Below are positions 9,217-16,465 of a stretch of 20,472 nucleotides of DNA, piece after piece. Location: the NCBI GenBank assembly GCA_003990745.1, contig RBNI01001900.1, positions 1-20,472 of the forward strand. Reading direction: 5' to 3'. Every line of letters begins with the position of its first letter. Position 1 is the stretch's first letter. A model generated the notes under the pieces. The model saw nothing but the letters and a program-made list of their open reading frames with translations. It ran no database searches and was not told the DNA's origin. This DNA comes from Jimgerdemannia flammicorona. Taxonomy: Eukaryota > Mucoromycota > Endogonomycetes > Endogonales > Endogonaceae. A program made the position numbers and the translations under genes.

Positions 9217-10044
9217 ATGCCTGCTACCTACCACCAAACTGTCTACTATAGCCAGCCCCTCCCAAGCCAGGTTGACCATCTCTTTGGACATATCCAGGTT
9301 GCTATCCAAGGAAGGAACCACCACTCTGAGGCCCTTAACCTCTCCAGCAAGGACCTAGGACAGTATGTTCTTGACCACTATAAACTCATCAAAAGGGCCT
9401 ACCTTGCTACCAGCTACCTAGAGATCTGGCATGAATATGAAATTAGCCATCAGCTTATTCAACATACAAATGGCCTACCTACTGACCAGATCTCAGACTA
9501 GACCCACCTAGACAGGCATGAGCAAAGACTTACCAAGAAGATTTATCAAATCATGTGCCATGCACCCTTTGCAATCCCCAATCTCAACTACATATAACTG
9601 AAGAACTTCCAGAACCTCTTCTTCCCCAAGGTTGATGAGCTAGAGATCATGGTAGCCTAGGAAGTCAACTTCTGGATTACTCTCAAGTCCACTGACTGCA
9701 AACCCCACTGGAGCTCCCTCCTAAATGACAACTCAGATCAATGGCTCTAAGGCCTCTCTGATCTCTTTGAAGGACCACCCATCTAAATGGATATCCCTAG
9801 GCATGAGGATCAAGAACCCTACTTGGATAGTCCCAACTACATTAGATAGAGAACTCCTATACCAGCACTCATGCCGATGCAAGAACCATTTGCAGACCTC
9901 ATTAACTTCTCTACTCTAGATGGTGAACCATTAGCAACTACCCCCCCTGCTACTGAAGAAGAAGGCAACAATACTGAGAATGACTCTCTACCTTTCTCTC
10001 CCCTGGTTCTCAATTTCTGAATCAATGAGAATGTTGATTTCTAA
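9217..10044 (+). pseudogene. Element 1 accessory ORF between pol and 3' LTR, unknown product
   Basis: One frame stays coding-like from ATG 9217 to TGA 10018-10020 or TAA 10042-10044, about 270 codons, with seven internal stops (for example 9499, 9595, 9658). It starts MPATYHQTVYYSQPL. It is hydrophilic, with Tyr/His/Leu-rich N-terminal half (LGQYVLDHYKLIKRAYLATS) and an acidic Pro/Glu/Asp tail (ATTPPATEEEGNNTENDS). There is no signal peptide, no transmembrane segment and no furin-like site, so it does not look like an envelope gene. I do not recognise a family. It occupies the env or accessory position and ends within about 10 bp of the polypurine tract, so it belongs to the element. Element 3 has no counterpart. 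Whether it acts in replication, chromatin targeting or was captured from a host cannot be told. Confidence 0.55.
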
Positions 10045-10055
10045 GGTAAGAAGGA
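10043..10055 (+). promoter_or_regulatory. Polypurine tract of element 1
   Basis: AAGGTAAGAAGGA directly abuts the 3' LTR start TGTAATAG. It is purine except for one T. It would prime plus-strand DNA synthesis. Confidence 0.75.
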
Positions 10056-10861
10056 TGTAATAGAATGAATGAACAAGTGAATAGATGAGATGCGATGAGA
10101 TGAGCAATCATGTGACTCAGCAATGATGTCATATAATCAAGCATGACATATGATATTACAAACATGATGAATGATATGAACAACACAAAAAAATGATATC
10201 CAGCTTATCCCCAGTAATTGGCACTGCAGCATAGTACTGCAGCATCAGTACTATAGTAATCAGTACTACAACAATCAGTACTACAGTAAACAGCACCACA
10301 GCAATACTGATCATTGCCTAATAATAGATGTCACAATCACAAACCTCACCATAGTTACCAAATTAGTCACTTATATTTAGTCAGAAATCATGGACCAACT
10401 TGTATAAATACCCCCCAGTTTCCATCTGAAATAAAGCAGTTTTAGTTCAGTCCTTGATACAAGAATCAAGTTCCCCTCACACATACATATTCCTCTGAGT
10501 CTTAGTAATGACACTTAAGTGACTCTAGTATTTTTAACTAAACTCCAGAAGCCTAGCTAACTTCTGTCAGAACTGAGACTAGTATACAAATCCCAAAGAC
10601 TTAAGTAAACCCATTGAACCTGAATTCCAAGGTGAATTCAGTCTGTGCACAGCAAAGAATAAGACTTTTAAAAAATAGGGCAAATCAGAGAAAGACCTTT
10701 GAAAGATAAAGATAAGGCACTGCTGCTACAACTACTTTTAAGTGAGTGTTTCCTCAACTAAAGGCTTCTTGATACACATTGTGTACTAAGTCCCTAAGTA
10801 ATAGTCTTACTTCCCTAATTATCCAAAGGATAAGAGAGGGGTAGAAGTGAGAGTTATTATA
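10056..10861 (+). repeat. Element 1 3' LTR (806 bp)
   Basis: It starts TGTAATAG and ends TTATTATA (5' copy TTATTACA). TATAAATA lies at 10403-10410 and AATAAA at 10430-10435. It retains one CG at about 10091 where the 5' copy has TG. It is followed by the right GTAAC duplication. Confidence 0.92.
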
Positions 10862-10866
10862 GTAAC
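10862..10866. repeat. Target-site duplication of element 1 (right copy, GTAAC)
   Basis: Identical to 1834-1838. Element 2 sequence resumes immediately after it. Confidence 0.9.
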
Positions 10867-11150
10867 ATATACTCAGTAGTCACCAATTCAGAAGGATAGG
10901 TTGCAGACTTCCTTGCTAATGACATATGAGGTTCTATCAGCTATAGTAACTGCTTGAGTCTGTTATATCAGAGAGGTCAGGACCTTGAGTCTGTTGGCTG
11001 TTTCTTTGTCAATAAAGTTGCCTAAGGCACCACTGTCTATCATAATCTTGACAGATGCTCAGTTGACAAAAGCTTGGAGTATAAGTAGTTTGTCTGATCC
11101 AATGATAGTGATTTCGATTATAGGAGCTTTCCTTCTATTGGTTCTTCTTT
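10867..11150 (-). pseudogene. Element 2 aspartic protease, N-terminal part
   Basis: Minus-strand translation gives APIIEITIIGSDKLLILQAF, then KIMIDSGALGNFIDKETANR with the active-site DSGA intact (about 11042-11027), and AVTIADRTSYVISKEVCNL. The Thr of DSGAT is Leu. Stops occur in VN*ASVKI and SLI*QTQ. The domain is interrupted by element 1 and resumes at 1838. Confidence 0.85.
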
Positions 11151-11305
11151 AGGCCAGTTCATTGATACAAGAGAAGCAATCATCAATCATTTAGAAAGAG
11201 TATATTCCAACACTATGGGGGTATTAACCACTTGGTACAAATCCATTTTCAATTTTTTTGTAGAATTGTTCTTCTTTGTTCATAGTAGGTTGGACTGGGG
11301 CCTTG
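11151..11305 (-). pseudogene. Conserved Cys-containing segment between dUTPase and protease (element 2)
   Basis: The frame reads NKEEQFYKKIENGFVPSG*Y, PHSVGIYSF*MIDDCFSCIN and ELA*RR. It parallels 4986-5290 of element 1: YK(K/R)I, a stop at the same codon before YP(H/Y)S(V/I), and a CxxC (11178-11167). Function unknown. Confidence 0.5.
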
Positions 11306-11705
11306 TTTGATGAACCAAATTCTTTGGATCCTTGGATAGTGGGTGGTAGTTCGGAGACTTCTTTGGCTATCAGAGTTGACTCAATTTTTTCAAATAGGAT
11401 CTGAGTGATGCAGAAACTAATAGAGATCTTGAAGAGTATTCAACTATGGTTTCAGATAAGAATAATGATTTCACCTATATAATTCTCATCAATGACTCCT
11501 CCTTCTACTAAGAGTTCTTTCAGTACTAGGCTGCTGTGATAGTATATTCTTCCAATATATTCTTTGGGAATTTGAATGCTGATTTCTGTATAGACTTGCT
11601 TGACTTCTCAGTTGGAAACTGTAGCTTCTTTGGCTGTATATAGATCATATCTAGCTGCTTTTTGACTTTCTTTGATTGGGGCCTTGGCATTTGGCCTTAA
11701 CTTGA
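11306..11705 (-). pseudogene. Element 2 dUTPase (broken)
   Basis: All five motifs of trimeric dUTPase can be followed in one minus-strand frame: motif 1 ESQKAARYDLYTAKEATV, then TEISIQIPKEYIGRIYYHSS (motif 2, PRS changed to YHSS), LLVEGGVIDENYIGEI (motif 3, with the catalytic Asp and the Tyr kept), IIILI*NHS and ITQILFEKI (motif 4), and ELPPTIQGSKEFGSSNK (motif 5, from RGxxGFGST). It is the least damaged of the three dUTPases here: only about three stops (TGA at likely Arg or Trp) and no frameshift. It would hydrolyse dUTP during reverse transcription. Confidence 0.88.
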
Positions 11706-11961
11706 CAAAGTCTACTGTCTTAGTGGTCAGATTGTTGAGGTGGTATAGGGTAGTAACAGTTGCTTATATTACTATTCAGAGTTTTTGGTTAGAGCAGGCA
11801 CTGGTTATATATCCTGTCTTTTGGCAATAGAAGTATACTCTACTTCTTTGGAGTTCATTTCTTTCTCCTTTAGTATATTTCTTAAAAGTACTTAGCTGGA
11901 TGGGTTCAGGATTTCGAGGTGTCTATGAGGTGGATGTGGAGGGAGCTTGAGATACTTCATG
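11706..11961 (-). pseudogene. Element 2 gag C-terminus with zinc knuckle
   Basis: Minus-strand frame: EEPKHEVSQAPSTSTS*, PEPIQLSTFKKYTKGERNEL, then the knuckle YFYCQKTGYITSAC (11840-11794). The first Cys and the His of CxxCxxxxHxxxxC are Tyr, as in elements 1 and 3. The N-terminal gag lies beyond element 3 at 16897-17719. Confidence 0.75.
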
Positions 11962-11966
11962 CTTGG
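11962..11966. repeat. Target-site duplication of element 3 (left copy, CTTGG)
   Basis: CTTGG directly before the 5' LTR start TATAATAATT, repeated at 16892-16896 directly after the 3' LTR. Confidence 0.9.
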
Positions 11967-12035
11967 TATAATAATTTCACAGTCATATTTAGTCTTAGTT
12001 CATTTTTGCATCTTTTAGTTAGTCTTTTCTTGTCA

Positions 12036-12184
12036 TTTCTTGAACATTCTACTATGCTCTACCACCTTCTACTTGATTAGAAACCTTCTCTTGGTACCCA
12101 GACACTATTAGAACATTCTTGTCTTTCCTTGGTACCAAGTATCTTGTCTTAGCTAGTCATAGAACCTTTTGGAACATTGTAGAA
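12036..12184 (+). promoter_or_regulatory. Heat-shock-element-like arrays in element 3 U3
   Basis: A perfect three-unit element TTCttGAAcaTTC lies at 12037-12049. GAAcaTTC lies at 12111-12118. Five units in exact 5-bp phase start at 12162, 12167, 12172, 12177 and 12182 (GAA, TTT, GAA, TTG, GAA), where TTT and TTG are one change from TTC. The last array ends about 87 bp upstream of the TATA box. The first and last arrays are kept in the 3' LTR (16536-16548 and 16661-16683). Heat-shock factor binds such inverted GAA repeats. Response to heat is inference. Confidence 0.5.
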
Positions 12185-12270
12185 CTGTATTAGTCATCTT
12201 TGCCAAGAACCTATTTCTTGGTATTTCTCTTTCTTTCCAAGATCCTTCTGGATCTTTCTTTCAGATTATA

Positions 12271-12301
12271 TATAAATATTCTTATTCTCTATCTGAATAA
12301 A
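12271..12301 (+). promoter_or_regulatory. LTR core promoter and poly(A) signal of element 3
   Basis: TATAAATA at 12271-12278, followed by a pyrimidine-rich stretch and AATAAA at 12296-12301. The spacing is like that in element 1. The 3' LTR copy is kept, with TATAAATA near 16770. Confidence 0.6.
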
Positions 12302-12432
12302 GCTTGAAATATTTTCACCCAGAAATCCTTTGAAAATACTTGAATCTTTAAGTATCTCTTTGAGCTACTTTAGGCTAACTAGAACTTCCAGATTTAGCCA
12401 CTTCCTGTTAAAGAAACTAGAACTGTTATACT

Positions 12433-12444
12433 TAGTAGCAGTGG
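12433..12444 (+). promoter_or_regulatory. Primer-binding site of element 3
   Basis: TAGTAGCAGTGG, 2 nt after the LTR end. It equals the element 1 site except for TGG to TAG, so both families appear to use the same initiator-Met-like primer. Confidence 0.6.
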
Positions 12445-12520
12445 TGTCATTATACCTTGCCTTATTAAGAAACCTCACACAAATTTGGAAACCAGTCACA
12501 ACTAGTCACATAAACCCAAA

Positions 12521-13546
12521 ATGAGCTACAAAGAGTTAGCCTACCAGCCAGACCCCTCCACTATAGAAGAAGCAGAAGGACAGCAACTTGGTATAGAGGA
12601 CATGATCAATGCTATGGCCCACCAAATCCAAGAACTTCAAGTACAACTAGAATAGCAGAAAATACAAACTGCAAGTATATTACATCCTACCATAGCACCA
12701 GTTAGCTTCAAGCTACTCAAGTCAGATATCTTTGACAGTCATCAAGGAGGACTATCTACAGATGCATGGATCTTCCAGTTGGACCAATACTTTGAGCTTA
12801 TAAGAATGGAAGATGAGATGTAAGTCCAATTCACCACCACACTTCTTCAAGGAAATACAACCATCTGGTGGCACAATCATATCATAGTTACATCCATATA
12901 CTCATATGTATGAATCAGAGATTGGGAAGCTTTCAAGAGAGCTCTTTACAAGTAGTTCAAGCCTGCTAATGCCACCAAGCTAGCCAGAGACAAGCTAGTG
13001 AACATCAAGCAACTCAAGTCTATATAAAGCTACAATGTACAATTTTTATCAATCCTACTTGGGCTACCAGCAATATCTGAGGATGAAAAGATAGACTGCT
13101 ATATCTGAGGTCTGAAGGGAAACACACAAGACAAGATTGAGCTAGAAGAGCCCAAAAACCTTGATAAAGCCATGAGAATTGCTGATAGGTTTGATATTAT
13201 CACCTTTGGCAACTGCTTTGAACCAGAACACCACAAGAAGAATCATTTCGAGAACTGTCACAGAAACCAACCAAGGACAGTTGGCCTGGCACCAATGGAC
13301 TTAGACACTATGAACAAAAAGAACACCAAGCTGACCCCTGAAGAAAAGGATCACCTGAAGAAATCTGGAGCCTATTTCTTCTGTTGCCAAACAGAATACA
13401 TTGTAACCAAATGTCCTAAGAAAACTAGTGAACTCTCAAGACCAGTCACCATATTGTTCAAAGACACACCTGTCAACCCCACTATCAGTCAACCTGAGCT
13501 CAAGATCAAGAAGCTTCATCTAAAGGCCCAGGCCCCTCAATATTAA
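12521..13546 (+). pseudogene. Element 3 gag (broken)
   Basis: ATG at 12521 opens MSYKELAYQPDPSTIEEAEG. A coiled-coil-like stretch follows (MAHQIQELQVQLE), then the classical gypsy capsid: FKLLKSDIFDSHQGGLSTDA, WIFQLDQYFELIRMEDE, TLLQGNTTIWWHNHI, ALYK*FKPANATKLARDKL and EDEKIDCYI*GLKGNTQDKI. After a basic linker comes LTPEEKDHLKKSGAYFFCCQ with a knuckle YFFCCQTEYIVTKC in which the first Cys and the His are Tyr. About six internal stops. Gag would assemble the particle and package RNA. The TAA at 13544-13546 is probably a mutated codon, because the dUTPase follows in the same frame. Confidence 0.88.
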
Positions 13547-13549
13547 ACA

Positions 13550-13912
13550 GAAGAAGCCATCAGTCTTGACCTACACTCTGTCAAACAAGTCACCATTCCA
13601 GCCAAGAGCTAAACTCTAGTGCCTACTGGAATTGCAGTTCAATGTCCTGAAGGACATTATGCTAGAATTGCACCACAATCAGGACTCAGTATCAAACATC
13701 ATTTAGATGTAGGTATTGGTATCATTGACCCAGACTTTTGAGGATAAGTTCAAGTTCTACTTATCAACCAGAAGGATCAAGACTACACAGTCAAGAAAAG
13801 AGACTGAGTCATACAAATGATCCTAGAAAAAGCCAGTCAACTTAAAATTACAGAAGTCCAAGAACTCCCTGAAACCAAATGAGATCAAAAAGGTTTTAGC
13901 AGTACTGATTAA
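13550..13912 (+). pseudogene. Element 3 dUTPase (broken)
   Basis: In frame with gag: EEAISLDLHSVKQVTIPAKS (motif 1, AGYDL worn to ISLDL), LVPTGIAVQCPEGHYARIAP then QSGLSIKHH (motif 2, APRSGL as APQSGL), VGIGIIDPDF*G*VQVLLIN (motif 3 with the catalytic Asp kept, Tyr as Phe and Arg as TGA), VKKRD*VIQMILEKA (motif 4) and ELPETK*DQKGFSSTD (motif 5, from RGxxGFGST). This is the clearest match to cellular dUTPases of the three. Four or five stops, all explainable by single transitions, no frameshift. It sits between the zinc knuckle and the protease with no extra segment. Confidence 0.92.
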
Positions 13913-14466
13913 GTAGCAAGTCTTAGTGAAAATCAAGCTTAAGCTATGCTCATTTTCAAAGGTCTAGTCAAAGGAAAAGAAGTTCAAGTACTCATAGACA
14001 ATAGAGCTACAGAAAACTTCATCAATTAGAACCTCATCAAAAACCTCAAGATCCTCACAAAGTCTATACCAAAGAACAACAGTATAGTCACTACAGATGA
14101 TACACTGCACCCCATCAAGTCAATTGTCACCAAACTACCCATCAAGATTCAGAAATATTGGAAATGAGTAGACTTTAAGATTACACTACTAGGAGATCAT
14201 GACCTGATCTTAGGAAAACCCTGGCTTATGAAACACAACCCAGACATCGATTAGTATAAGAATGAAGTTACCTTACTTCAAGATGGAGCCAACATCATTA
14301 TTAAGACAGACAAGACCATAAGCAAGACCCAGATTGTGACACCATCAGCTATACAGTACAAGAGAGTACTCAAGAAGACAATACATACCTTTATTATAAT
14401 AGTCCATTCTAAGAAATAAGACAAGAAACTATCAGTCAATAAAAGCATTAAGTTACTGCTAGAAGA
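13913..14466 (+). pseudogene. Element 3 aspartic protease (broken)
   Basis: AMLIFKGLVKGKEVQVLIDN, then RATENFIN: the active site DSGATxNFI is DNRATENFI (Ser to Asn and Gly to Arg, both G-to-A). The C-terminal half gives FKITLLGDHDLILGKPWLMK and HNPDID*YKNEV. A linker leads to KLLLEEFKDVFPDKLPGLPP at the start of RT. In frame with the dUTPase upstream and RT downstream. Confidence 0.87.
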
Positions 14467-15612
14467 ATTCAAGGATGTCTTTCCAGACAAGCTACCTGGT
14501 CTACCACCTATATGAGAAGTTGATCACAAAATTGAACTGACCCCAGGAGCTGTACCACCTAAGAAATATATGTACTGTATATTGCTACTCGAAATTGAAG
14601 CAGTTAAGAAGAAACTAGAAGAACTACTTGTACAAGGAGCCATTCAGCCAAGCAAATCTCCTTATGGCTCACCAGTCTTATTCATCAAGAAGAAGGATGG
14701 TACTCTGTGAATGTACATAGACTACTGTACACTCAATAAGCTTACTGTCAAAAACTGCTATCCACTACCCTTAATTGATCAAATCTTTGATGCTCTCAAG
14801 AATACCAAGTACTTCACTAAGTTGGACCTTATGTCAGGATACCACCAAATCTGAATCAAGCCAGAAGATATCCCCAAGACTACATTCATGACCTCCTTTG
14901 GACTCTATGAATTCCTGGTCTTAGCATTTGGTCTCACCAATGCACCCACCACATTCTAGACCCTGATGAATAAGATATTCAAGGACCAACTATTTATTTT
15001 TTGTTGGTATATCTTGACAACATTCTGATCTTTAGTGTAACTAAAGAAGAATACCTCAAACACATTTAAATAGTCCTAGAGGTTCTATGAAAACACAAGC
15101 TTTATGCCAAGCTCAAGAAGTGTGAATTCTTCAAAGAACAAGTCGAATACCTTGGCCACATTGTCTCAGCACAAGGAATTCAAGTAGACCCACACAAGAT
15201 GGAAGTAATTGAAGAATGGCCCATTCTGTTAAACCTCACAGAACTTTGATCCTTCTTTGGTCTAGCTGGCTACTATCACTACTTTGTCAGAAACTTCTCT
15301 GGCATTGTCAAGCCACTGAGAAAGGCCCTGCACTCAGACCACTATGTACCCTATACCTGGGATCTCTTCTGTCAGCAAGCTTTTCAAGAACTCAAGAACC
15401 ACCTGACCCATGCTTCAGTTCTGCATAATGCAGATTAAGGCCTAAAATTCACAGTCACCACTGATGTGTTGAATTTTGCTATTGGAGTAGTTCTGTTACA
15501 AGATGATGACAAAGAACACTGTCCTATTGCTTTTGAGTCCTACAAGTTGGCCCTGGCTGAATAAAAGCTAGCCACTCATGAGAAGAAACTACTGGCAATA
15601 ATATATGCACTA
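14467..15612 (+). pseudogene. Element 3 reverse transcriptase and truncated RNase H
   Basis: RT motifs: [87 protein letters not shown]. After a one-base frame change in the T-rich stretch near 14991-15006 the catalytic box reads YLDNILIF (15010-15033), with the second Asp changed to Asn as in element 1. Then YLGHIVSAQGIQVDP, FFGLAGYYHYFVRNF, and RNase H TVTTDVLNFAIGVVLLQDDD to ATHEKKLLAIIYAL. RNase H stops at about 15612, where a deletion begins. Inactive. Confidence 0.88.
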
Positions 15613-15930
15613 ATAGACAAAATAGACAAACTACTCAATATTACTACTGTGAATCTCCAGAAGGCTCAATAGCATCAAGCCAAGTATGCTGAAAAGAAAC
15701 ATCATGATGTTACTTACATTATTGGAGATTAAGTCCTACTGTCTACCAAGAACCTCAAGATACAATCTCAAGTCAACTACCCTTCAAACAAGTTTCAATC
15801 CAAGTATATTGGACCTTTTAAGATCACTGAACAAGTCTCTACATCCTCCTACTGCCTCAAGCTACCTGAAACCATAAGAGTACATCCAGTCTTTCATATA
15901 TCACACCTCAAAACCTAGAACCAGTCACTG
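15613..15930 (+). pseudogene. Element 3 integrase remnant: C-terminal GPF module only
   Basis: Directly after RNase H YAL the sequence jumps to LNITTVNLQKAQ*HQAKYAE, DVTYIIGD*VLLSTKNLKIQ, KYIGPFKITEQV and RVHPVFHISHLKT, the C-terminal GPF/Y part of a chromoviral integrase. The end of RNase H, the HHCC finger and the DDE core, normally well over 1 kb, are absent. The junction carries a 9-bp tandem repeat ATAGACAAA (15613-15621 and 15622-15630). The element could not have integrated with its own enzyme in this state; the deletion may postdate insertion. Confidence 0.85.
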
Positions 15931-16164
15931 CCCTACCCTGGTCAAATTTCTAAGCTGTCTGCCCCTGTGATCATTGAAGATCATATTGAGTATGAAGTTA
16001 AGAAAATCCTCAACAAGTAAATCTGCTACTGCTATCATGAATATCTACTCAAATGGATGGGCTACTCTGAATATGATACTATCTGGAAACTACTGATCAA
16101 TCTTAAGAACTCTCAAGATCTAGTCTAAGACTTTAATTCAAAATACATTACCCAATCTCTGTAG
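15931..16164 (+). pseudogene. Element 3 chromodomain
   Basis: APVIIEDHIEYEVKKILNK*, then HEYLLKWMGYSEYDTIWKLL and INLKNSQDLV*DF: a good chromodomain, with KWMGY for the usual KWKGY and TIWK for TWEP. The aromatic-cage positions Tyr (IEYEV), Trp (KWMGY) and Tyr/Trp are visible, better kept than in element 1. It would bind methylated histone H3. Confidence 0.85.
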
Positions 16165-16452
16165 TAACTTCCTTGAATTGTTGATGACCTATGGTAATGA
16201 TCAGTGCCTTATGCATCAGAAGTTTACTTTGGGACCCTGGAACTAGCAGAATATTTAATGAACAAGAAGTCTATTGAAATGAAGCTACTAGCTGGGGTTG
16301 AACCTCTCCTAGTTAATTAGTCTGATAATAGGCCCTCTGCTCTATATGAGGATGGCCAATCTCTACCAATATGCCAATACAAGTTTGAGAAATTTTGGTT
16401 AAGTATATTTAGTCTTATGTTACCCAAGAACTCAATGAGGACATTAGTTCTT
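16165..16452 (+). pseudogene. Element 3 post-chromodomain region with conserved block
   Basis: The pol frame continues, with stops, as SEVYFGTLELAEYLMNKKSI, EMKLLAGVEPLLVN*SDNRP and SALYEDGQSLPICQYKFEKF. The DGQSL block (about 16322-16385) matches 8913-8976 of element 1 in the same frame relative to pol, with synonymous-looking differences in the SL codons. This suggests an extra C-terminal domain or a small downstream ORF. Family unknown. Confidence 0.4.
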
Positions 16453-16465
16453 AAGGAGAGAGAGA
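16453..16465 (+). promoter_or_regulatory. Polypurine tract of element 3
   Basis: AAGGAGAGAGAGA abuts the 3' LTR start TATAACAATT. All purine, 13 nt. Plus-strand priming site. Confidence 0.85.

Larger units (their letters stand above)
1839..10861 (+). mobile_element. Element 1: complete but decayed Ty3/gypsy chromovirus with dUTPase
   Basis: The element is 9,023 bp with both LTRs, a primer-binding site, a polypurine tract and a 5-bp target duplication. Internal order is upstream ORF, gag, dUTPase, Cys-containing segment, protease, RT, RNase H, integrase, chromodomain, post-chromodomain block, 3' ORF. It is inserted in opposite orientation into the protease domain of element 2. I saw only about six CG dinucleotides in the 7.4-kb internal region. 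Many in-frame stops, frameshifts near 4790, 5850 and 6690 and a small deletion at the start of RT make it defective. RT (YIDN) and integrase (Glu to Lys) have also lost catalytic residues. Confidence 0.93.
10867..11966 (-). mobile_element. Element 2 (Ty3/gypsy), middle fragment
   Basis: This is the minus-strand continuation of element 2 between the insertions of elements 1 and 3. Reading leftward it holds the gag zinc knuckle, dUTPase, a Cys-containing segment and the N-terminal half of the protease. The reading frame EEPKHEVSQAPSTSTS crosses the element 3 insertion point when element 3 and one CTTGG are removed. Confidence 0.9.
11967..12430 (+). repeat. Element 3 5' LTR (464 bp)
   Basis: It starts TATAATAATTTCAC (ancestral TG to TA) and ends CTGTTATA. 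It matches 16466-16891. The 38-bp length difference is the interval between two copies of AACTAGAAC at 12377-12385 and 12415-12423; the 3' LTR has one copy. TATAAATA lies at 12271-12278 and AATAAA at 12296-12301. A short inverted repeat AGATCC-TTCT-GGATCT lies at 12240-12255. Confidence 0.92.

Noticed and set aside
9217..10020. 3' ORF of element 1 as a retroviral-type envelope gene
   Set aside because: No signal peptide, membrane anchor, cleavage site or Cys pattern of an envelope protein.
355..16164. Reassigned stop codons (TGA or TAG read as Arg/Gln)
   Set aside because: Stops use all three codons at sites explained by C-to-T or G-to-A changes, and are accompanied by frameshifts and loss of catalytic residues, so decay is the better explanation.
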